Origin: Cellvibrionales bacterium
Lineage (GTDB): Bacteria > Pseudomonadota > Gammaproteobacteria > Pseudomonadales > JAHEIH01
Reading direction: 5' to 3'
NCBI GenBank assembly: GCA_024639455.1
Contig: JAHEIH010000026.1
Location: forward strand, 485,630 to 519,545
DNA: 33,916 nt
The notes under the pieces were generated by a model. That model did no database searches, was not told where the DNA came from, and was given only the letters and a program-made list of their open reading frames with translations. The position numbers were made by a program, and so were the translations under genes. Positions 7,571-17,061 of this stretch are shown in pieces. Positions within the stretch are counted from its first letter, which is position 1. Each line of letters starts with the position of its first letter.

Positions 7571-7591
7571 AGAGTCGCTGTGCCGGGGCGT
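7553..7591. terminator. Inverted repeat between convergent genes
   Basis: ACGCCCCG-ACTC (7553-7564) pairs with GAGT (7572-7575) and CGGGGCGT (7584-7591), leaving an eight-base bulge on the right arm and a seven-base loop. It spans the stop codon at 7568-7570 and ends 16 bases before the proS stop. No T-tract is present on either strand, so it may act as a bidirectional insulator or RNA 3'-end structure. Confidence 0.45.
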
Positions 7592-7607
7592 CATTGAGTG
7601 CCGTTGA

Positions 7608-9347
7608 TTAGAGACGGATGGTGTCTTTTAAGAAGGCGGCTAAGTCGTCGAGTGCGATGTCACGGCTTTCGCTGTCGCGACGGCCCTTGTATTCGACGCT
7701 GCCTTTCTCGAGGCCGCGGTCACCCACCACCAAGCGGTGCGGGATACCCATCAATTCGGTGTCCGCTAGCATCACACCAAGACGCGCTTTCGCTTCATCC
7801 ATAAACAGTACGTCGAAACCTGCCGCGCTCAGTTCGGCGTACAGGGCTTCGCACTGGGCAGCAACGGCTTCGCTCTTGTGCATGTTGATGGGGATCAAGG
7901 CTATGTGGAAGGGGGCGATGGCGTCGGGCCAAATAATGCCGTTGTCGTCGTGGTTTTGCTCGATGGTCGCCGCGACGACGCGCGAAACACCAATACCGTA
8001 ACAACCCATTTCGACCGCCACGTCTTTACCGTTTTCATCCAGTACTGTGGCTTTTAATGCTTCCGAGTATTTAGTGCCCAATTGGAAAATGTGGCCCACT
8101 TCGATACCGCGTTTGATTTCCAGGGTACCTTGGCCGCAAGGGCTAGGGTCGCCGGCTTCTACGTTGCGCAAATCCGCGAATTCAACTTGGCTGTCGTCGA
8201 GATCACGGCCCCAGTTCACGCCAGACAGGTGGTAACCAGTTTTGTTGGCACCGCACAACATGTCCGACATGAGGCGGGTACTGTGGTCAGCGATCACGCG
8301 GAATTTGCCGACCACTCCCACCGGGCCCAATGAGCCGACTTTGGCTCCTAGGTTAGATTCAATCAGCGATTCGTCAGCCCATGTCAGGGGGCTGGCTACA
8401 CCGGGAATCTTTTCGGCTTTAAGGGCGTTCAATGTATGGTCACCGCGCAGAATCAATACCACCATGTCAGCGTTGCCGCTCTCGTCCTCTTCGCCCATCA
8501 CAATGAGGGTTTTCAGGTTAGAGGTAGCGGGAATACCTAAAAATTCTGATACTTCGGCAATGGTGTTTTGGCCGGGGGTGGCTACCTCAGACATGTCTTG
8601 GCTAGGGGCAGCGCGCTCGCCTGTGGGAGGGATTGCCTCGGCGAGCTCAACGTTAGCGGCGTAATTGCTGGCGTTAGAGAAGGCGATGTCGTCTTCACCC
8701 GACTGAGCTAGCACGTGGAATTCATGCGATGCCGAACCACCGATGGAGCCTGTGTCGGCCATCACGGGGCGATAGTCCAGGCCGATGCGATCAAACACAT
8801 TACAGTAGGTCTGGTGCATCACATCGTAGGTCTCTTGCAGCGAGGCCTTATCAAGGTGGAAAGAATAAGCATCCTTCATGGTAAATTCGCGCGCACGCAT
8901 CACGCCAAAACGGGGGCGAATTTCATCGCGGAATTTGGTTTGAATTTGGTAGAAGTTACAGGGCAACTGCTTGTAGCTGTTGATCTGATTGCGCACCAAG
9001 TCGGTGATGACTTCTTCATGAGTGGGTCCCAAGCAAAATTCGCGCTCGTGGCGGTCGGATACACGGCACAGTTCGGGGCCGTATTGCTGCCAGCGGCCAG
9101 ATTCTTGCCACAGCTCAGCAGGTTGTACCACGGGCATGAGTACTTCTTGTGCCCCGGAGGCGTCCATTTCTTGGCGTACAATGTTTTCAATCTTACGCAG
9201 TACGCGCAGACCGGTCGGCAGCCAATTGTAGAGGCCTGAGGCCACGTTGCGGATCAAACCTGCGCGCAGCATCAGTTTGTGGCTGATGACGGTGGCGTCG
9301 GCGGGGGTTTCTTTCAGTGTGGCGATTAAATACTTACTGGCGCGCAT
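7608..9347 (-). CDS. proS: Prolyl-tRNA synthetase (ProS)
   Basis: 579 residues, the full length of bacterial-type ProRS. Class II aminoacyl-tRNA synthetase motifs are present: [16 protein letters not shown] and [25 protein letters not shown] (motif 2 region), and [17 protein letters not shown] (motif 3). Between them lies the YbaK-like editing insertion (about residues 230-390), which clears mischarged alanine. The C-terminal anticodon-binding domain follows motif 3. Cytoplasmic, charges tRNA-Pro with proline. ATG 9347 gives the standard [17 protein letters not shown] start. It is divergent from the HIT gene and convergent with the coiled-coil gene; a TATAAA on the minus strand (9384-9389) could be its -10 box, but no good -35 is visible. 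Confidence 0.98.
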   Translation of the reverse strand: MRASKYLIATLKETPADATVISHKLMLRAGLIRNVASGLYNWLPTGLRVLRKIENIVRQEMDASGAQEVLMPVVQPAELWQESGRWQQYGPELCRVSDRHEREFCLGPTHEEVITDLVRNQINSYKQLPCNFYQIQTKFRDEIRPRFGVMRAREFTMKDAYSFHLDKASLQETYDVMHQTYCNVFDRIGLDYRPVMADTGSIGGSASHEFHVLAQSGEDDIAFSNASNYAANVELAEAIPPTGERAAPSQDMSEVATPGQNTIAEVSEFLGIPATSNLKTLIVMGEEDESGNADMVVLILRGDHTLNALKAEKIPGVASPLTWADESLIESNLGAKVGSLGPVGVVGKFRVIADHSTRLMSDMLCGANKTGYHLSGVNWGRDLDDSQVEFADLRNVEAGDPSPCGQGTLEIKRGIEVGHIFQLGTKYSEALKATVLDENGKDVAVEMGCYGIGVSRVVAATIEQNHDDNGIIWPDAIAPFHIALIPINMHKSEAVAAQCEALYAELSAAGFDVLFMDEAKARLGVMLADTELMGIPHRLVVGDRGLEKGSVEYKGRRDSESRDIALDDLAAFLKDTIRL

Positions 9348-9451
9348 CGTTAAACTCGTTGCTAAAAATGTAAAAAACGCTATTTTATAGATCGTTGCGG
9401 CGCTTGCCTATCATTAAAAATTACCATGCTCAGAATTCCTCGGAGGCCACC

Positions 9452-9865
9452 ATGTTTGAACTCAATTCTGTGTTAGATAGCGATACTGTCACAGTGGTGG
9501 AATGGCCACTGTCATTGGTGTTGTTGAGCCTTGATGCTAACTACCCTTGGTGCATTTTGGTGCCGCGTCGTGCAGGTATCCGCGAGATCTATGAGCTCGA
9601 TGCCGCTGATCAGCAACAGTTGCTGCGCGAGTCGAGTGCATTGGGCGAAACCATGATGGCGCTTTTTCAGGGGGATAAACTCAACGTGGCTGCGTTGGGA
9701 AATATGGTCCCGCAACTCCACCTGCACCACATTGTGCGTTACGAGGGAGATGAAGCGTGGCCGGGGCCGGTGTGGGGAGTGGTTGAAAAGTTGGAATATA
9801 GCGAGGAGTTACTCCACGAGCGCGTCGAGTCTTTGCGCGACGCACTCGCGGATGTGACCTTTTAG
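9452..9865 (+). CDS. HIT-superfamily protein
   Basis: 137 residues. It contains a histidine-triad-like motif late in the protein ([10 protein letters not shown]), after the LNVAALGN strand that precedes the triad in HIT hydrolases. The first triad position is Gln88 instead of His; His90 and His92 occupy the other two, and His90 would be the nucleophile by comparison with Hint. The family hydrolyses or transfers nucleotide phosphoramidates and dinucleoside polyphosphates, but the substrate here is unknown. Start ATG 9452 is supported by CGGAGG (9441-9446). The stop overlaps the convergent fabB stop. Confidence 0.88.
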   Translation: MFELNSVLDSDTVTVVEWPLSLVLLSLDANYPWCILVPRRAGIREIYELDAADQQQLLRESSALGETMMALFQGDKLNVAALGNMVPQLHLHHIVRYEGDEAWPGPVWGVVEKLEYSEELLHERVESLRDALADVTF

Positions 9866-11079
9866 CCTTGGTACTTTTGGAAAACCAGTGAGGCGTTAGT
9901 ACCGCCGAAGCCAAAGCTGTTAGACATCACTGTGGTTAACTCTGCATTGTCGACGCGCTCGCACACGATCGGCATGCCTTCTGCTTCAGGATCCAAGGTG
10001 TCAATGTTAGCTGATGCCGCCACAAAGTTGTTTTGTTGCATCAATAGCGTGTAGATCGCTTCGTGAACACCAGCCGCACCTAATGAGTGGCCAGATAGCG
10101 ACTTGGTGGAACCCACCATGGGGATTTCGCTACCGAAGGCTTCTTTCACCGCCTGCAGTTCTTTCATGTCGCCAGCGGGGGTGCTGGTACCATGGGCGTT
10201 GATGTAGTCGATCTTGCCATCGACCGTCGACATCGCCATTTGCATACAGCGCATGGCGCCTTCACCTGAAGGAGCGACCATGTCGTAGCCGTCAGAAGTA
10301 GCGCCGTAACCGACCACTTCGGCGTAGATTTTGGCGCCGCGCGCCAGGGCGTGTTCCAACTCTTCCAATACCAACATGCCGCCGCCGCCAGCGATGACGA
10401 AACCATCGCGGTCGGCATCGTACGCACGAGACGCAGTGCTTGGCGCATCGTTGCGCTTGCTAGAAAGCGCGCCCATGGCGTCGAACAGTGAGGTAAGGGT
10501 CCAGTGCTCGTCTTCACCGCCGCCGGCGAATACGATGTCCTGTTTGCCCATTTGAATCATTTCGTAGCCGTTACCAATGCAGTGCGCACTGGTTGAACAC
10601 GCCGAAGAAATCGAGTAGTTCACACCTTTGATCTTGAAGGGAGTCGCCAAACAAGCCGACACCGTTGAACCCATGGTTTGGGTCACACGGTATGGGCCAA
10701 CGCGTTTGTTGCCTTTTTCGCGCAGTGTATCGACAGCGTCAACTTGGGCGGCAGAACCCGCGCCACCTGAACCGGCGATGATGCCGGTGCGGATGTTCGA
10801 TACTTGATCTTCGCTCAGGCCCGAATCCGCCACGGCTTGTTGCATGGCGATAAAGGCGTAAGCCGCTGTGTTGCCCATAAAGCGAAGCATCTTGCGATCA
10901 ATGTGCTCAGAAATGTCGATGTCGATGCTGCCGGCGACATGGCTACGGAAGCCAAGGTCGGCGTAGTCTTGCTTGAATTTGATGCCCGATGTGCCGTTGC
11001 GCAATGACTCGGTGACGCTGGCAGCGTCGTTGCCTAGACTAGAAACAACGCCCAAACCGGTAATGACGACTCTTTTCAT
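9862..11079 (-). CDS. fabB: 3-oxoacyl-ACP synthase I (FabB)
   Basis: 405 residues, full length for KAS I. The thiolase-fold active site is complete: Cys161 in the nucleophile elbow ([12 protein letters not shown]), His296 ([12 protein letters not shown]), Lys326 and His331 ([14 protein letters not shown]). It elongates acyl-ACP by condensation with malonyl-ACP and, with FabA, is specific for the unsaturated branch of type II fatty acid synthesis. It lies 12 bases behind fabA, so the two are co-transcribed. The gene ends tail-to-tail with the HIT gene, the two stop codons overlapping. Confidence 0.98.
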   Translation of the reverse strand: MKRVVITGLGVVSSLGNDAASVTESLRNGTSGIKFKQDYADLGFRSHVAGSIDIDISEHIDRKMLRFMGNTAAYAFIAMQQAVADSGLSEDQVSNIRTGIIAGSGGAGSAAQVDAVDTLREKGNKRVGPYRVTQTMGSTVSACLATPFKIKGVNYSISSACSTSAHCIGNGYEMIQMGKQDIVFAGGGEDEHWTLTSLFDAMGALSSKRNDAPSTASRAYDADRDGFVIAGGGGMLVLEELEHALARGAKIYAEVVGYGATSDGYDMVAPSGEGAMRCMQMAMSTVDGKIDYINAHGTSTPAGDMKELQAVKEAFGSEIPMVGSTKSLSGHSLGAAGVHEAIYTLLMQQNNFVAASANIDTLDPEAEGMPIVCERVDNAELTTVMSNSFGFGGTNASLVFQKYQG

Positions 11080-11091
11080 GCTAAACCTCGA

Positions 11092-11607
11092 TTAGAAATC
11101 AGTGGTAGAGGTGAACAAACCAACGCGCAGGTCGGTGGCGGTGTAAATTTCACGACCGTCGACGCTCAGGCTTCCATCGGCAATGCCCATCACCAATTTG
11201 CGCTCAATCACGCGTTTCAGATCAATTTTGTAGGTCACTTTCTTGGCGGTAGGCAGTACCTGGCCAAAGAATTTCACTTCACCTGAGCCCAGGGCGCGGC
11301 CGCGACCAGGGTTGCCCTTCCAGCCCAAGAAGAAGCCAACCAATTGCCACATGGCGTCTAAGCCAAGGCAGCCGGGCATTACGGGGTCGGTGGGGAAGTG
11401 GCATTCGAAGAACCAAAGATCGGGGTTGATATCCAGTTCTGCGATGATTTGGCCCTTGCCGTACTCGCCGCCGTCGGTGGTGATACTAACAATGCGATCC
11501 AACATCAACATGTTGTCCACGGGTAGACGCGCGTTGCCTTCACCGAATAATTCACCGTGGCCGCAGGCGACCAATTCTTCTTTGGTAAAGCTGTTTTGTA
11601 GTGACAT
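11092..11607 (-). CDS. fabA: 3-hydroxydecanoyl-ACP dehydratase/isomerase (FabA)
   Basis: 171 residues, the usual FabA length. The active-site block is intact: His70 in [17 protein letters not shown] and Asp84 in [15 protein letters not shown]. The enzyme dehydrates 3-hydroxydecanoyl-ACP and isomerises the trans-2 to the cis-3 product, starting unsaturated fatty acid synthesis; it acts as a cytoplasmic dimer. The start at 11607 gives the standard [13 protein letters not shown]-terminus with a weak AAGAG upstream; an in-frame extension to 11649 is unlikely. First gene of the fabA-fabB operon. I found no convincing FabR, FadR or DesT-like palindrome in the upstream region. Confidence 0.98.
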   Translation of the reverse strand: MSLQNSFTKEELVACGHGELFGEGNARLPVDNMLMLDRIVSITTDGGEYGKGQIIAELDINPDLWFFECHFPTDPVMPGCLGLDAMWQLVGFFLGWKGNPGRGRALGSGEVKFFGQVLPTAKKVTYKIDLKRVIERKLVMGIADGSLSVDGREIYTATDLRVGLFTSTTDF

Positions 11608-11705
11608 TTGTAAAACTCTTGTTGTTAATCTTTGGTGTCTCTGGCGCATTGGTTATGATGCTCAGATCACCTCAAAGGATGACAAGTTTATATGTTTGAC
11701 CACAT

Positions 11706-13139
11706 ATGTCTAGTTCAGCGCGATTTTCACGACACTCGGAGCGTCATTTGAAACGTCTACAACTGCCCATTTTAACGTCCTTGGAAGGCTTTAAAGCCTA
11801 CGATCTACGGGCAATTGTGCCCGATCAATTAGATGCGGATATTGCCTATCGCATCGGTTTGGCGTTTGCGCATTGGGGACGCTTAAAACGGGTGGCGGTA
11901 GGGCGAGATATTCGGCCAACGTCCCAAGGTTTGGCAAAAGCGTTGATGCGCGGCCTGGCCGAGGCGGGTGTGGAGGTAGCAGATATCGGTGAATGTGGTA
12001 GCGAACAGGTCTATTTTGCCACCGCGCAGTATGGATTTGACGGGGGTGTGATGGTTACTGCAAGCCATAATCCCCTGCGTTATAACGGCATGAAGTTTGT
12101 CGCCGCAGGTGGTGCACCGATAGGGCTCGATAACGGTCTTGCTGAGATCCGTGATATTGCGGCGGCGGGGACGTTCAGCGTGGCGGAGACGGCGGCGGAC
12201 GTATTTCCAATGGATTGTGTTGATGCTTATATTGATCATCTTTTGTCGTTAGTGGATGTCGAGTTCATACAGCCGTTGCGCTTGTGGGCTGATGCTGGGC
12301 ACGGTGGTGCCGGGCCGATACTGCAGCGCCTTTTTGAGCGTTTACCGGCGCAGTTATTGAGTTCTACCCTAGAACCTGATCCCAGCTATCCGCGCGGTGT
12401 ACCCAATCCCATGCTGGCCGAGCAGCGTTTACAAACACAGCGCGATGTTGTGGCCGCGGGAGTGGATGTTGGGATGTCGTGGGACGGTGATTTTGACCGG
12501 TGTTTTTTCTTTGATGAGCGAGGGCAATATATCGATCCCTACTATATCGTCGGATTGTTGGGTCAGGCCTTTCTCGATCGTCACCCGGGTGAAACCATTG
12601 TGCACGATATCCGTTTGGCTTGGCACAGTGAGCAAGCCATCGCCGCCGCGGGGGGCGTATCTTATCCCAGTGCTTCTGGGCACGCCTTTATGAAGCGTGC
12701 GATGCGAAAAAGCGGTGCTATTTATGGCGGTGAAACCACCGGCCATCATTACTTTAAAGATTTCTTCTGTTGCGACAGTGGCATGCTGCCCTGCCTGTTG
12801 ATGTTGGTTTTGTTGTCGCAGCGCCATCAGCCGTTGTCTGCCTTGGTGGCTGCCAGTCAGCGAGCCTTCCCTTGCAGTGGCGAAATCAATCTGCCGGTAC
12901 AGGGCGACAGCCGATTATTGCTTGAATTAGTGGAGGCACACTTTGCTAGCTCAGCTAGGCACATCGATCACATCGATGGCTTGAGTGTGGCGTTTGATGC
13001 TTGGCGCTTTAATCTGCGGGCGTCCAATACTGAACCTTTGATTCGCTTGAATATAGAGTCGCGCGGGGATGAGGGATTAGTGAGAGAGAAGAGCGATGAG
13101 CTACTGCAACTCATCGCTCGTTTAGAAGGCGAGTGCTAA
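11706..13139 (+). CDS. Phosphomannomutase/phosphoglucomutase
   Basis: 477 residues of the alpha-D-phosphohexomutase superfamily. All four active-site loops are visible: the phosphoserine loop VMVTASHNPLRYNGMK (Ser120), the metal loop WDGDFDRC (Asp260, 262, 264), the sugar-recognition loop YGGETTGHHYF, and the phosphate-binding RASNTEPLIRL near the C-terminus. The recognition loop resembles E. coli CpsG-type phosphomannomutases, so mannose-6-P to mannose-1-P for GDP-mannose is likely; AlgC-like dual activity is possible. The start is uncertain: ATG 11706 has no ribosome site, whereas TTG 11748 lies six bases after GGAG and removes an atypical 14-residue leader. It ends one base before the convergent M2 peptidase stop. 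Confidence 0.9.
   Translation: MSSSARFSRHSERHLKRLQLPILTSLEGFKAYDLRAIVPDQLDADIAYRIGLAFAHWGRLKRVAVGRDIRPTSQGLAKALMRGLAEAGVEVADIGECGSEQVYFATAQYGFDGGVMVTASHNPLRYNGMKFVAAGGAPIGLDNGLAEIRDIAAAGTFSVAETAADVFPMDCVDAYIDHLLSLVDVEFIQPLRLWADAGHGGAGPILQRLFERLPAQLLSSTLEPDPSYPRGVPNPMLAEQRLQTQRDVVAAGVDVGMSWDGDFDRCFFFDERGQYIDPYYIVGLLGQAFLDRHPGETIVHDIRLAWHSEQAIAAAGGVSYPSASGHAFMKRAMRKSGAIYGGETTGHHYFKDFFCCDSGMLPCLLMLVLLSQRHQPLSALVAASQRAFPCSGEINLPVQGDSRLLLELVEAHFASSARHIDHIDGLSVAFDAWRFNLRASNTEPLIRLNIESRGDEGLVREKSDELLQLIARLEGEC
13091..13119. terminator. Inverted repeat near the convergent mutase/M2 peptidase junction
   Basis: GAGCGATGAG (13091-13100), nine-base loop, CTCATCGCTC (13110-13119): a perfect 10-bp stem inside the last codons of the mutase gene, followed by GTTTAG. 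The two genes are only one base apart, so any terminator must lie within coding sequence. The T-tract is short. Confidence 0.4.
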
Positions 13140-13140
13140 C

Positions 13141-14958
13141 TTACCAGCCGCACTGGCGGCCTTGGTTCTGCTCGTCGAGCCACACTTTCAGCGGGGCGAA
13201 GTAGTTGGCAATGGCAGTACCGTTCATCTCGCGCGTACCGGCAATGGCGTCAAGAGCGTCGGGCCAAGGCTTGCTCATGCCCATTTCCAACAGGGCATTG
13301 AGCGCCTTGCCGGCGTCCTGGTTGCCATAAATAGTACAGCGGTTGATCGGGCCTTCATCACCGGCAATTTCACACAGAGCCTCGTGCAATTGGAACTGCA
13401 GGATGTGGGCGAGGAAGTAGCGGGTGTAGGGCGTATTGCCGGGGATGTGATACTTGGCGCCGGGGTCAAAAGCATCTGCGGGGCGCTCGATAGGCGCGCG
13501 TACACCTTGGTATTTCTCGCGTAGTTCCCACCATACCTTGTTGTAGTCCTCGGGGGCAACGTCGCCTGAAAATACCTTCCAGCGCCACTGGTCGACCATC
13601 ACGCTGAAGGGCAGGAAGGCGATTTTTTCTAGCGCCAGTTGCATCAGCATGCCGATGTCGTTATTGGCGTCGGGAATCTCGTCAATTAGCCCAATGTCCT
13701 TCAGGTATTTTGGTGTAATCGATAGGCCAATGGTATCGCCAACCGCTTCGTGAAAACCGTCGTGGGCTGAGCCTCGATACAGCAGGGGTTGATCCTTGTA
13801 GGCGCGCTGGTAATAGTTGTGGCCAAGTTCGTGGTGCACAGTTTGGAAATCTTCACCGGTTTGTTGGGTGCACATTTTGATGCGGATATCGTCCTTGTCA
13901 TCGATGTTCCAGGCGGACGCGTGGCACACCACGTCGCGATCGGCGGGCTTGGTGATCAATGAGCGCTCCCAGAATGTGTCTGGTAGTGGCGCAAAGCCCA
14001 GTGAGCTGAAGAAAGCCTCGCCCGTTTTTACCATCTGTAGTTGGTCGACGTTGTTGTCTTTTAGCGCCTGGGTCACGTCAACCACTTGCATGTCTTGCTT
14101 AGGTTTGACGATGTCGTAGATGTTGCCCCAGCTCTGAGCCCACATATTGCCCAATAAGTGAGCCGGAATGGCTTGATCTTGCGGCACAATATCTTCGCCG
14201 TAGTAGTCGCCTAGTTCGGCGCGCACGTGGCAGTGCAAGGCATCGTAGAAGGGTTTAACCTGACCCCACAAACGATCGACTTCGTTGGCAAAATCGGCGC
14301 TCGGCATGTCGTACTTGGCTCGCCATAAATCGCTAAGGTCGTTAAAGCCCAGCTCTTTGGCGCCTTCGTTGGCGATCTCGGTTTGGCGAATATAAAGCTC
14401 TTTCATTGGGGGCGATACTTCGCGCCAGCCGGCCCAAAGTTCCAATTGCTCGGCCGGGTCGCGCGAATTCGCCAACATTAATGTCATGTCGGGTAGACTC
14501 AAGCATTCACCGTTGTCGCGGCAGTATTTACCCTTGCCATACATGCCGTCTAAGTCGGCGCCAATCTTCGCCAATTCTGCTGATTTAGCCGCATCGGCTG
14601 GGGCGGGTAGGGTCAGAGACTGCTTCAGTAATTCCAGTTGGCGACGCGTATCAGGGTCTACGTCTACATCGTTGAACTTAGCCGCTTCAACGGCGTAACG
14701 CACAGCGGCTGAACTGAGTTTTTCACCAAGATTGGCGCTGAGCGCGGCACTATCTTCGGTAATAAAGTTTTGGTAGACCCAGGCTGCTTGCACGGCGGGG
14801 AGTTGTAATTGTTGTAGGTCGGCTTGGGCGTCGGCGAGAAATTGTTTGGCATCGGCGGCGGTGGGGTTGGCATGGTTGGCGGTGTCGTTGCCGCAAGCGG
14901 CGAGCGCAACTAAAGCCATTACACCACAGCCCCGCTTAAGCAGGTTGTGCGATAGCAT
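13141..14958 (-). CDS. M2 family zinc metallopeptidase, lipoprotein (ACE-like)
   Basis: 605 residues. The N-terminus is a lipoprotein signal with lipobox LAAC (Cys22), so the protein is probably anchored to a periplasmic or outer membrane leaflet. The zinc site is complete: HELGH (His376, Glu377, His380) and a third ligand Glu404 in GFHEAVGD, the arrangement of peptidase family M2 (angiotensin-converting-enzyme type dipeptidyl carboxypeptidases). Length matches bacterial members. It probably removes dipeptides from peptide C-termini in the periplasm. It is 21 bases downstream of uppP and may be the last gene of an ispB-uppP-peptidase transcript, although a functional link is not obvious. Confidence 0.93.
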   Translation of the reverse strand: MLSHNLLKRGCGVMALVALAACGNDTANHANPTAADAKQFLADAQADLQQLQLPAVQAAWVYQNFITEDSAALSANLGEKLSSAAVRYAVEAAKFNDVDVDPDTRRQLELLKQSLTLPAPADAAKSAELAKIGADLDGMYGKGKYCRDNGECLSLPDMTLMLANSRDPAEQLELWAGWREVSPPMKELYIRQTEIANEGAKELGFNDLSDLWRAKYDMPSADFANEVDRLWGQVKPFYDALHCHVRAELGDYYGEDIVPQDQAIPAHLLGNMWAQSWGNIYDIVKPKQDMQVVDVTQALKDNNVDQLQMVKTGEAFFSSLGFAPLPDTFWERSLITKPADRDVVCHASAWNIDDKDDIRIKMCTQQTGEDFQTVHHELGHNYYQRAYKDQPLLYRGSAHDGFHEAVGDTIGLSITPKYLKDIGLIDEIPDANNDIGMLMQLALEKIAFLPFSVMVDQWRWKVFSGDVAPEDYNKVWWELREKYQGVRAPIERPADAFDPGAKYHIPGNTPYTRYFLAHILQFQLHEALCEIAGDEGPINRCTIYGNQDAGKALNALLEMGMSKPWPDALDAIAGTREMNGTAIANYFAPLKVWLDEQNQGRQCGW

Positions 14959-14979
14959 GTAGGTCCCTCTTGTGTTGGT

Positions 14980-15780
14980 TTAAATCAGGGCAATGCCGAA
15001 TAGCGCGGCGCCCAAAATTAAACGGTATATCACAAAGGGTGTCATGCCGATGCGGTCAATGAAGGCCAGAAAGGTGCGGATACAAATATAGGCAGTGATA
15101 CCCGACATGGTGGCACCTAGCAACAAGTTGCCCCAGTGCACGGCGATATCCGAGGTGGCCAGCTCGATTGTCTTGAGACCGCCCGCGGCTAAAATCAGTG
15201 GCACTGAGAGCAGGAACGAGAACTGCGCCGCTGAGTGGCGGTTGAGACCCAGTAGTAGTGCGGCTGTTATGGTAATACCGGAGCGTGAAGTGCCGGGTAT
15301 CAGCGCTAAGGCCTGGGCAATGCCGATCATGATGGCCGCGGCCATAGTAAGTTGTGCCAGTTCGTAGCGACGGCTGCCGAATTTATCCGCCCAGCCCAAA
15401 CACATACCAAACACGATGGTGGTTGTAGCTATCACGGTAATGCTGCGTAGATGGGCTTCGATGAAATCGTCGGCGGCAAGACCGACTAGTGCGGCGGGTA
15501 TGGTGGCGTAGATGACCTGCCAGGCCAGTTTACTGTCGTCGCTTTTGACGCCTTTAAAAATGCGGTTTAGCCACGCCAGCGCGATACGCCACAAGTCATT
15601 GCGGAAATACCACACGACAGCGGCAAGCGAGCCTACGTGCACGGCGACATCGAACGCTAGGCCTTGGTCTTCCCAGCCAAACAGTTGCGCCGGCAAAATC
15701 AGGTGGGCCGAGCTCGAAATGGGTAAAAACTCGGTGAGTCCTTGCACGATGGCAAGGATTAGCGCCTGGTACCACTCCAT
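14980..15780 (-). CDS. uppP: Undecaprenyl-diphosphatase (UppP/BacA)
   Basis: 266 residues, strongly hydrophobic with about eight membrane segments. Family signatures are intact: [15 protein letters not shown] (residues 13-27, with the (E/Q)xxxE motif and the conserved serines and His26) and PGTSRSGIT. It dephosphorylates undecaprenyl diphosphate at the periplasmic face to recycle the lipid carrier for peptidoglycan and other polymers. It lies nine bases behind ispB, suggesting co-transcription of two polyprenyl-diphosphate genes. Confidence 0.97.
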   Translation of the reverse strand: MEWYQALILAIVQGLTEFLPISSSAHLILPAQLFGWEDQGLAFDVAVHVGSLAAVVWYFRNDLWRIALAWLNRIFKGVKSDDSKLAWQVIYATIPAALVGLAADDFIEAHLRSITVIATTTIVFGMCLGWADKFGSRRYELAQLTMAAAIMIGIAQALALIPGTSRSGITITAALLLGLNRHSAAQFSFLLSVPLILAAGGLKTIELATSDIAVHWGNLLLGATMSGITAYICIRTFLAFIDRIGMTPFVIYRLILGAALFGIALI

Positions 15781-15789
15781 GAATGCTCC

Positions 15790-16752
15790 TTAGACTTTGC
15801 GCTCTACGGCCAATTTTGCCAGGCGTGCCATTTGTTCGGTGTAATTATTGTTTTCAAGGTGGACGAGGGTGGCGAGTGCTTTGTCGCTGTAGGCCACCGC
15901 CATATCGTAAGTGTAGTTCAATGCGCCACAGGCTTTGACATCGACGGCAATCATTTCCAGTTGGCTTGCATCCTTATTGAGGATGGCGCTGCGCACCCGT
16001 TCGGCCTGTTCTGAGGTGCCGACTTGCATGGTGCGGATCAATGGCAGTGTGGGTTTGCCCTCGGCAAGGTCGTCGCCCAGATTCTTGCCCATTTCTGCGG
16101 GGTCGCCGCTGTAGTCAAGCACGTCGTCGATCAGTTGAAAGGCGATGCCTAAATTTAGGCCGTAATCGTAAAGTTGTTGTTGTATTTCTTCACTAGCGCC
16201 CGCAAGTAAGGCTGCACCGCGTGTGGCGGCCCCAAAAAGCACCGCAGTTTTGGTGGTAATCACCTGCAGGTAGTCGTCGAGGTCTGTCTCGGGGTCGCCG
16301 GCTTTGGTGAGCTGTAGGACTTCGCCTTCGGCGATGGTGTTGGTGGTGTCTGAAATCAGCTGCATGATGTCCATGTCGCCTAATTCCACCAGCATTTGGA
16401 AGGCGCGAGAATAAATGAAATCGCCGACTAGAACACTTGGCGCATTGCCGAATTCTGCGTTAGCGGTAGGTCGACCGCGGCGCATACTTGAGACGTCGAC
16501 GACATCATCATGCAGCAAGGTGGCGGTGTGCAAAAATTCGATCACGGCGGCCAATTGTATGTGGTGACTGCCGCTGTAGCCGAGTGCACCACTGCTTAAC
16601 AAAACCAACATCGGACGCAGACGCTTGCCGCCTGCTTCAATAATGTAGTGGCCGATGTTTTCCACCAACGGGACACGCGAATGCAATTTGTCGATAATGC
16701 ATTGATTAACGCGTTCAAAATCGTCGGCGACCAGCGCTCTGGCGTGTTGCAT
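15790..16752 (-). CDS. ispB: Octaprenyl diphosphate synthase
   Basis: 320 residues, trans-prenyltransferase fold. Both aspartate-rich motifs are present: HDDVVD (Asp82, 83, 86) and IDDVLDYSGD (Asp209, 210, 213), as is the GGKRLRPML substrate-binding segment near residue 41. It makes the ubiquinone (or menaquinone) side chain from farnesyl-PP and IPP. Chain length cannot be read by eye; octaprenyl or nonaprenyl (Pseudomonas-like) are both possible. It is divergent from rplU as in many gammaproteobacteria. A weak minus-strand promoter (TTTTTA, 17 bp, AATAAT) lies in the AT-rich spacer. Confidence 0.95.
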   Translation of the reverse strand: MQHARALVADDFERVNQCIIDKLHSRVPLVENIGHYIIEAGGKRLRPMLVLLSSGALGYSGSHHIQLAAVIEFLHTATLLHDDVVDVSSMRRGRPTANAEFGNAPSVLVGDFIYSRAFQMLVELGDMDIMQLISDTTNTIAEGEVLQLTKAGDPETDLDDYLQVITTKTAVLFGAATRGAALLAGASEEIQQQLYDYGLNLGIAFQLIDDVLDYSGDPAEMGKNLGDDLAEGKPTLPLIRTMQVGTSEQAERVRSAILNKDASQLEMIAVDVKACGALNYTYDMAVAYSDKALATLVHLENNNYTEQMARLAKLAVERKV

Positions 16753-17061
16753 GATGTGGGAATCCCGTCGTTGCTGCGTGATGTGTTACAAAAAGGCTGA
16801 GTTTATCACCGAATTGATGGTCTGCTCATTATTAGCCGTTATAAATGGCATAAAAAATGATTTTTGTGAGGAATAATTGTGTTTGTGTGTTCGAAAGGCT
16901 TGCTATGGATATAGGGATCGCATACAATTCGCGGCCCTGAAATTCGTCAAAAACCTATCCCGGACACGGGTTAGTGCCTGATTTGCCCACAGTGAATGAC
17001 GCAAGGCGGCATTCCCAAATCGCGAATCACAGGATGCAAACAGGCCATTATGGAGTAAAAC
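16753..17061. other. Divergent ispB/rplU intergenic region
   Basis: 309 bases without a gene. The left part (about 16830-16890) is AT-rich and could act as an UP element for the rplU promoter. The right part is the rplU leader of about 127 nt, which has short inverted repeats (for example CCCG/CGGG around 16961-16972 and GAATG/CATTC). I see no recognisable riboswitch or small ORF. Confidence 0.6.
16900..16928 (+). promoter_or_regulatory. rplU-rpmA promoter
   Basis: TTGCTA (16900-16905), 17-bp spacer, TACAAT (16923-16928). This is close to sigma-70 consensus with optimal spacing, preceded by AT-rich DNA. The expected start near 16935 gives a leader of about 127 nt before rplU, long enough for autogenous control. 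Confidence 0.75.

Noticed and set aside
8715-9239. 174-codon open frame antisense to proS
   Set aside because: It mirrors proS codons, lacks a ribosome site and resembles no family.
11608-11705. fabA promoter with TTGTCA and CATCAT on the minus strand
   Set aside because: Spacing is 19 bp and no regulator palindrome is present, so confidence is too low to annotate.
16927-17027. ATTCGCG/CGCGAAT arms flanking the rplU leader
   Set aside because: The left arm lies mostly upstream of the expected transcription start, so it cannot fold in the RNA; likely chance.
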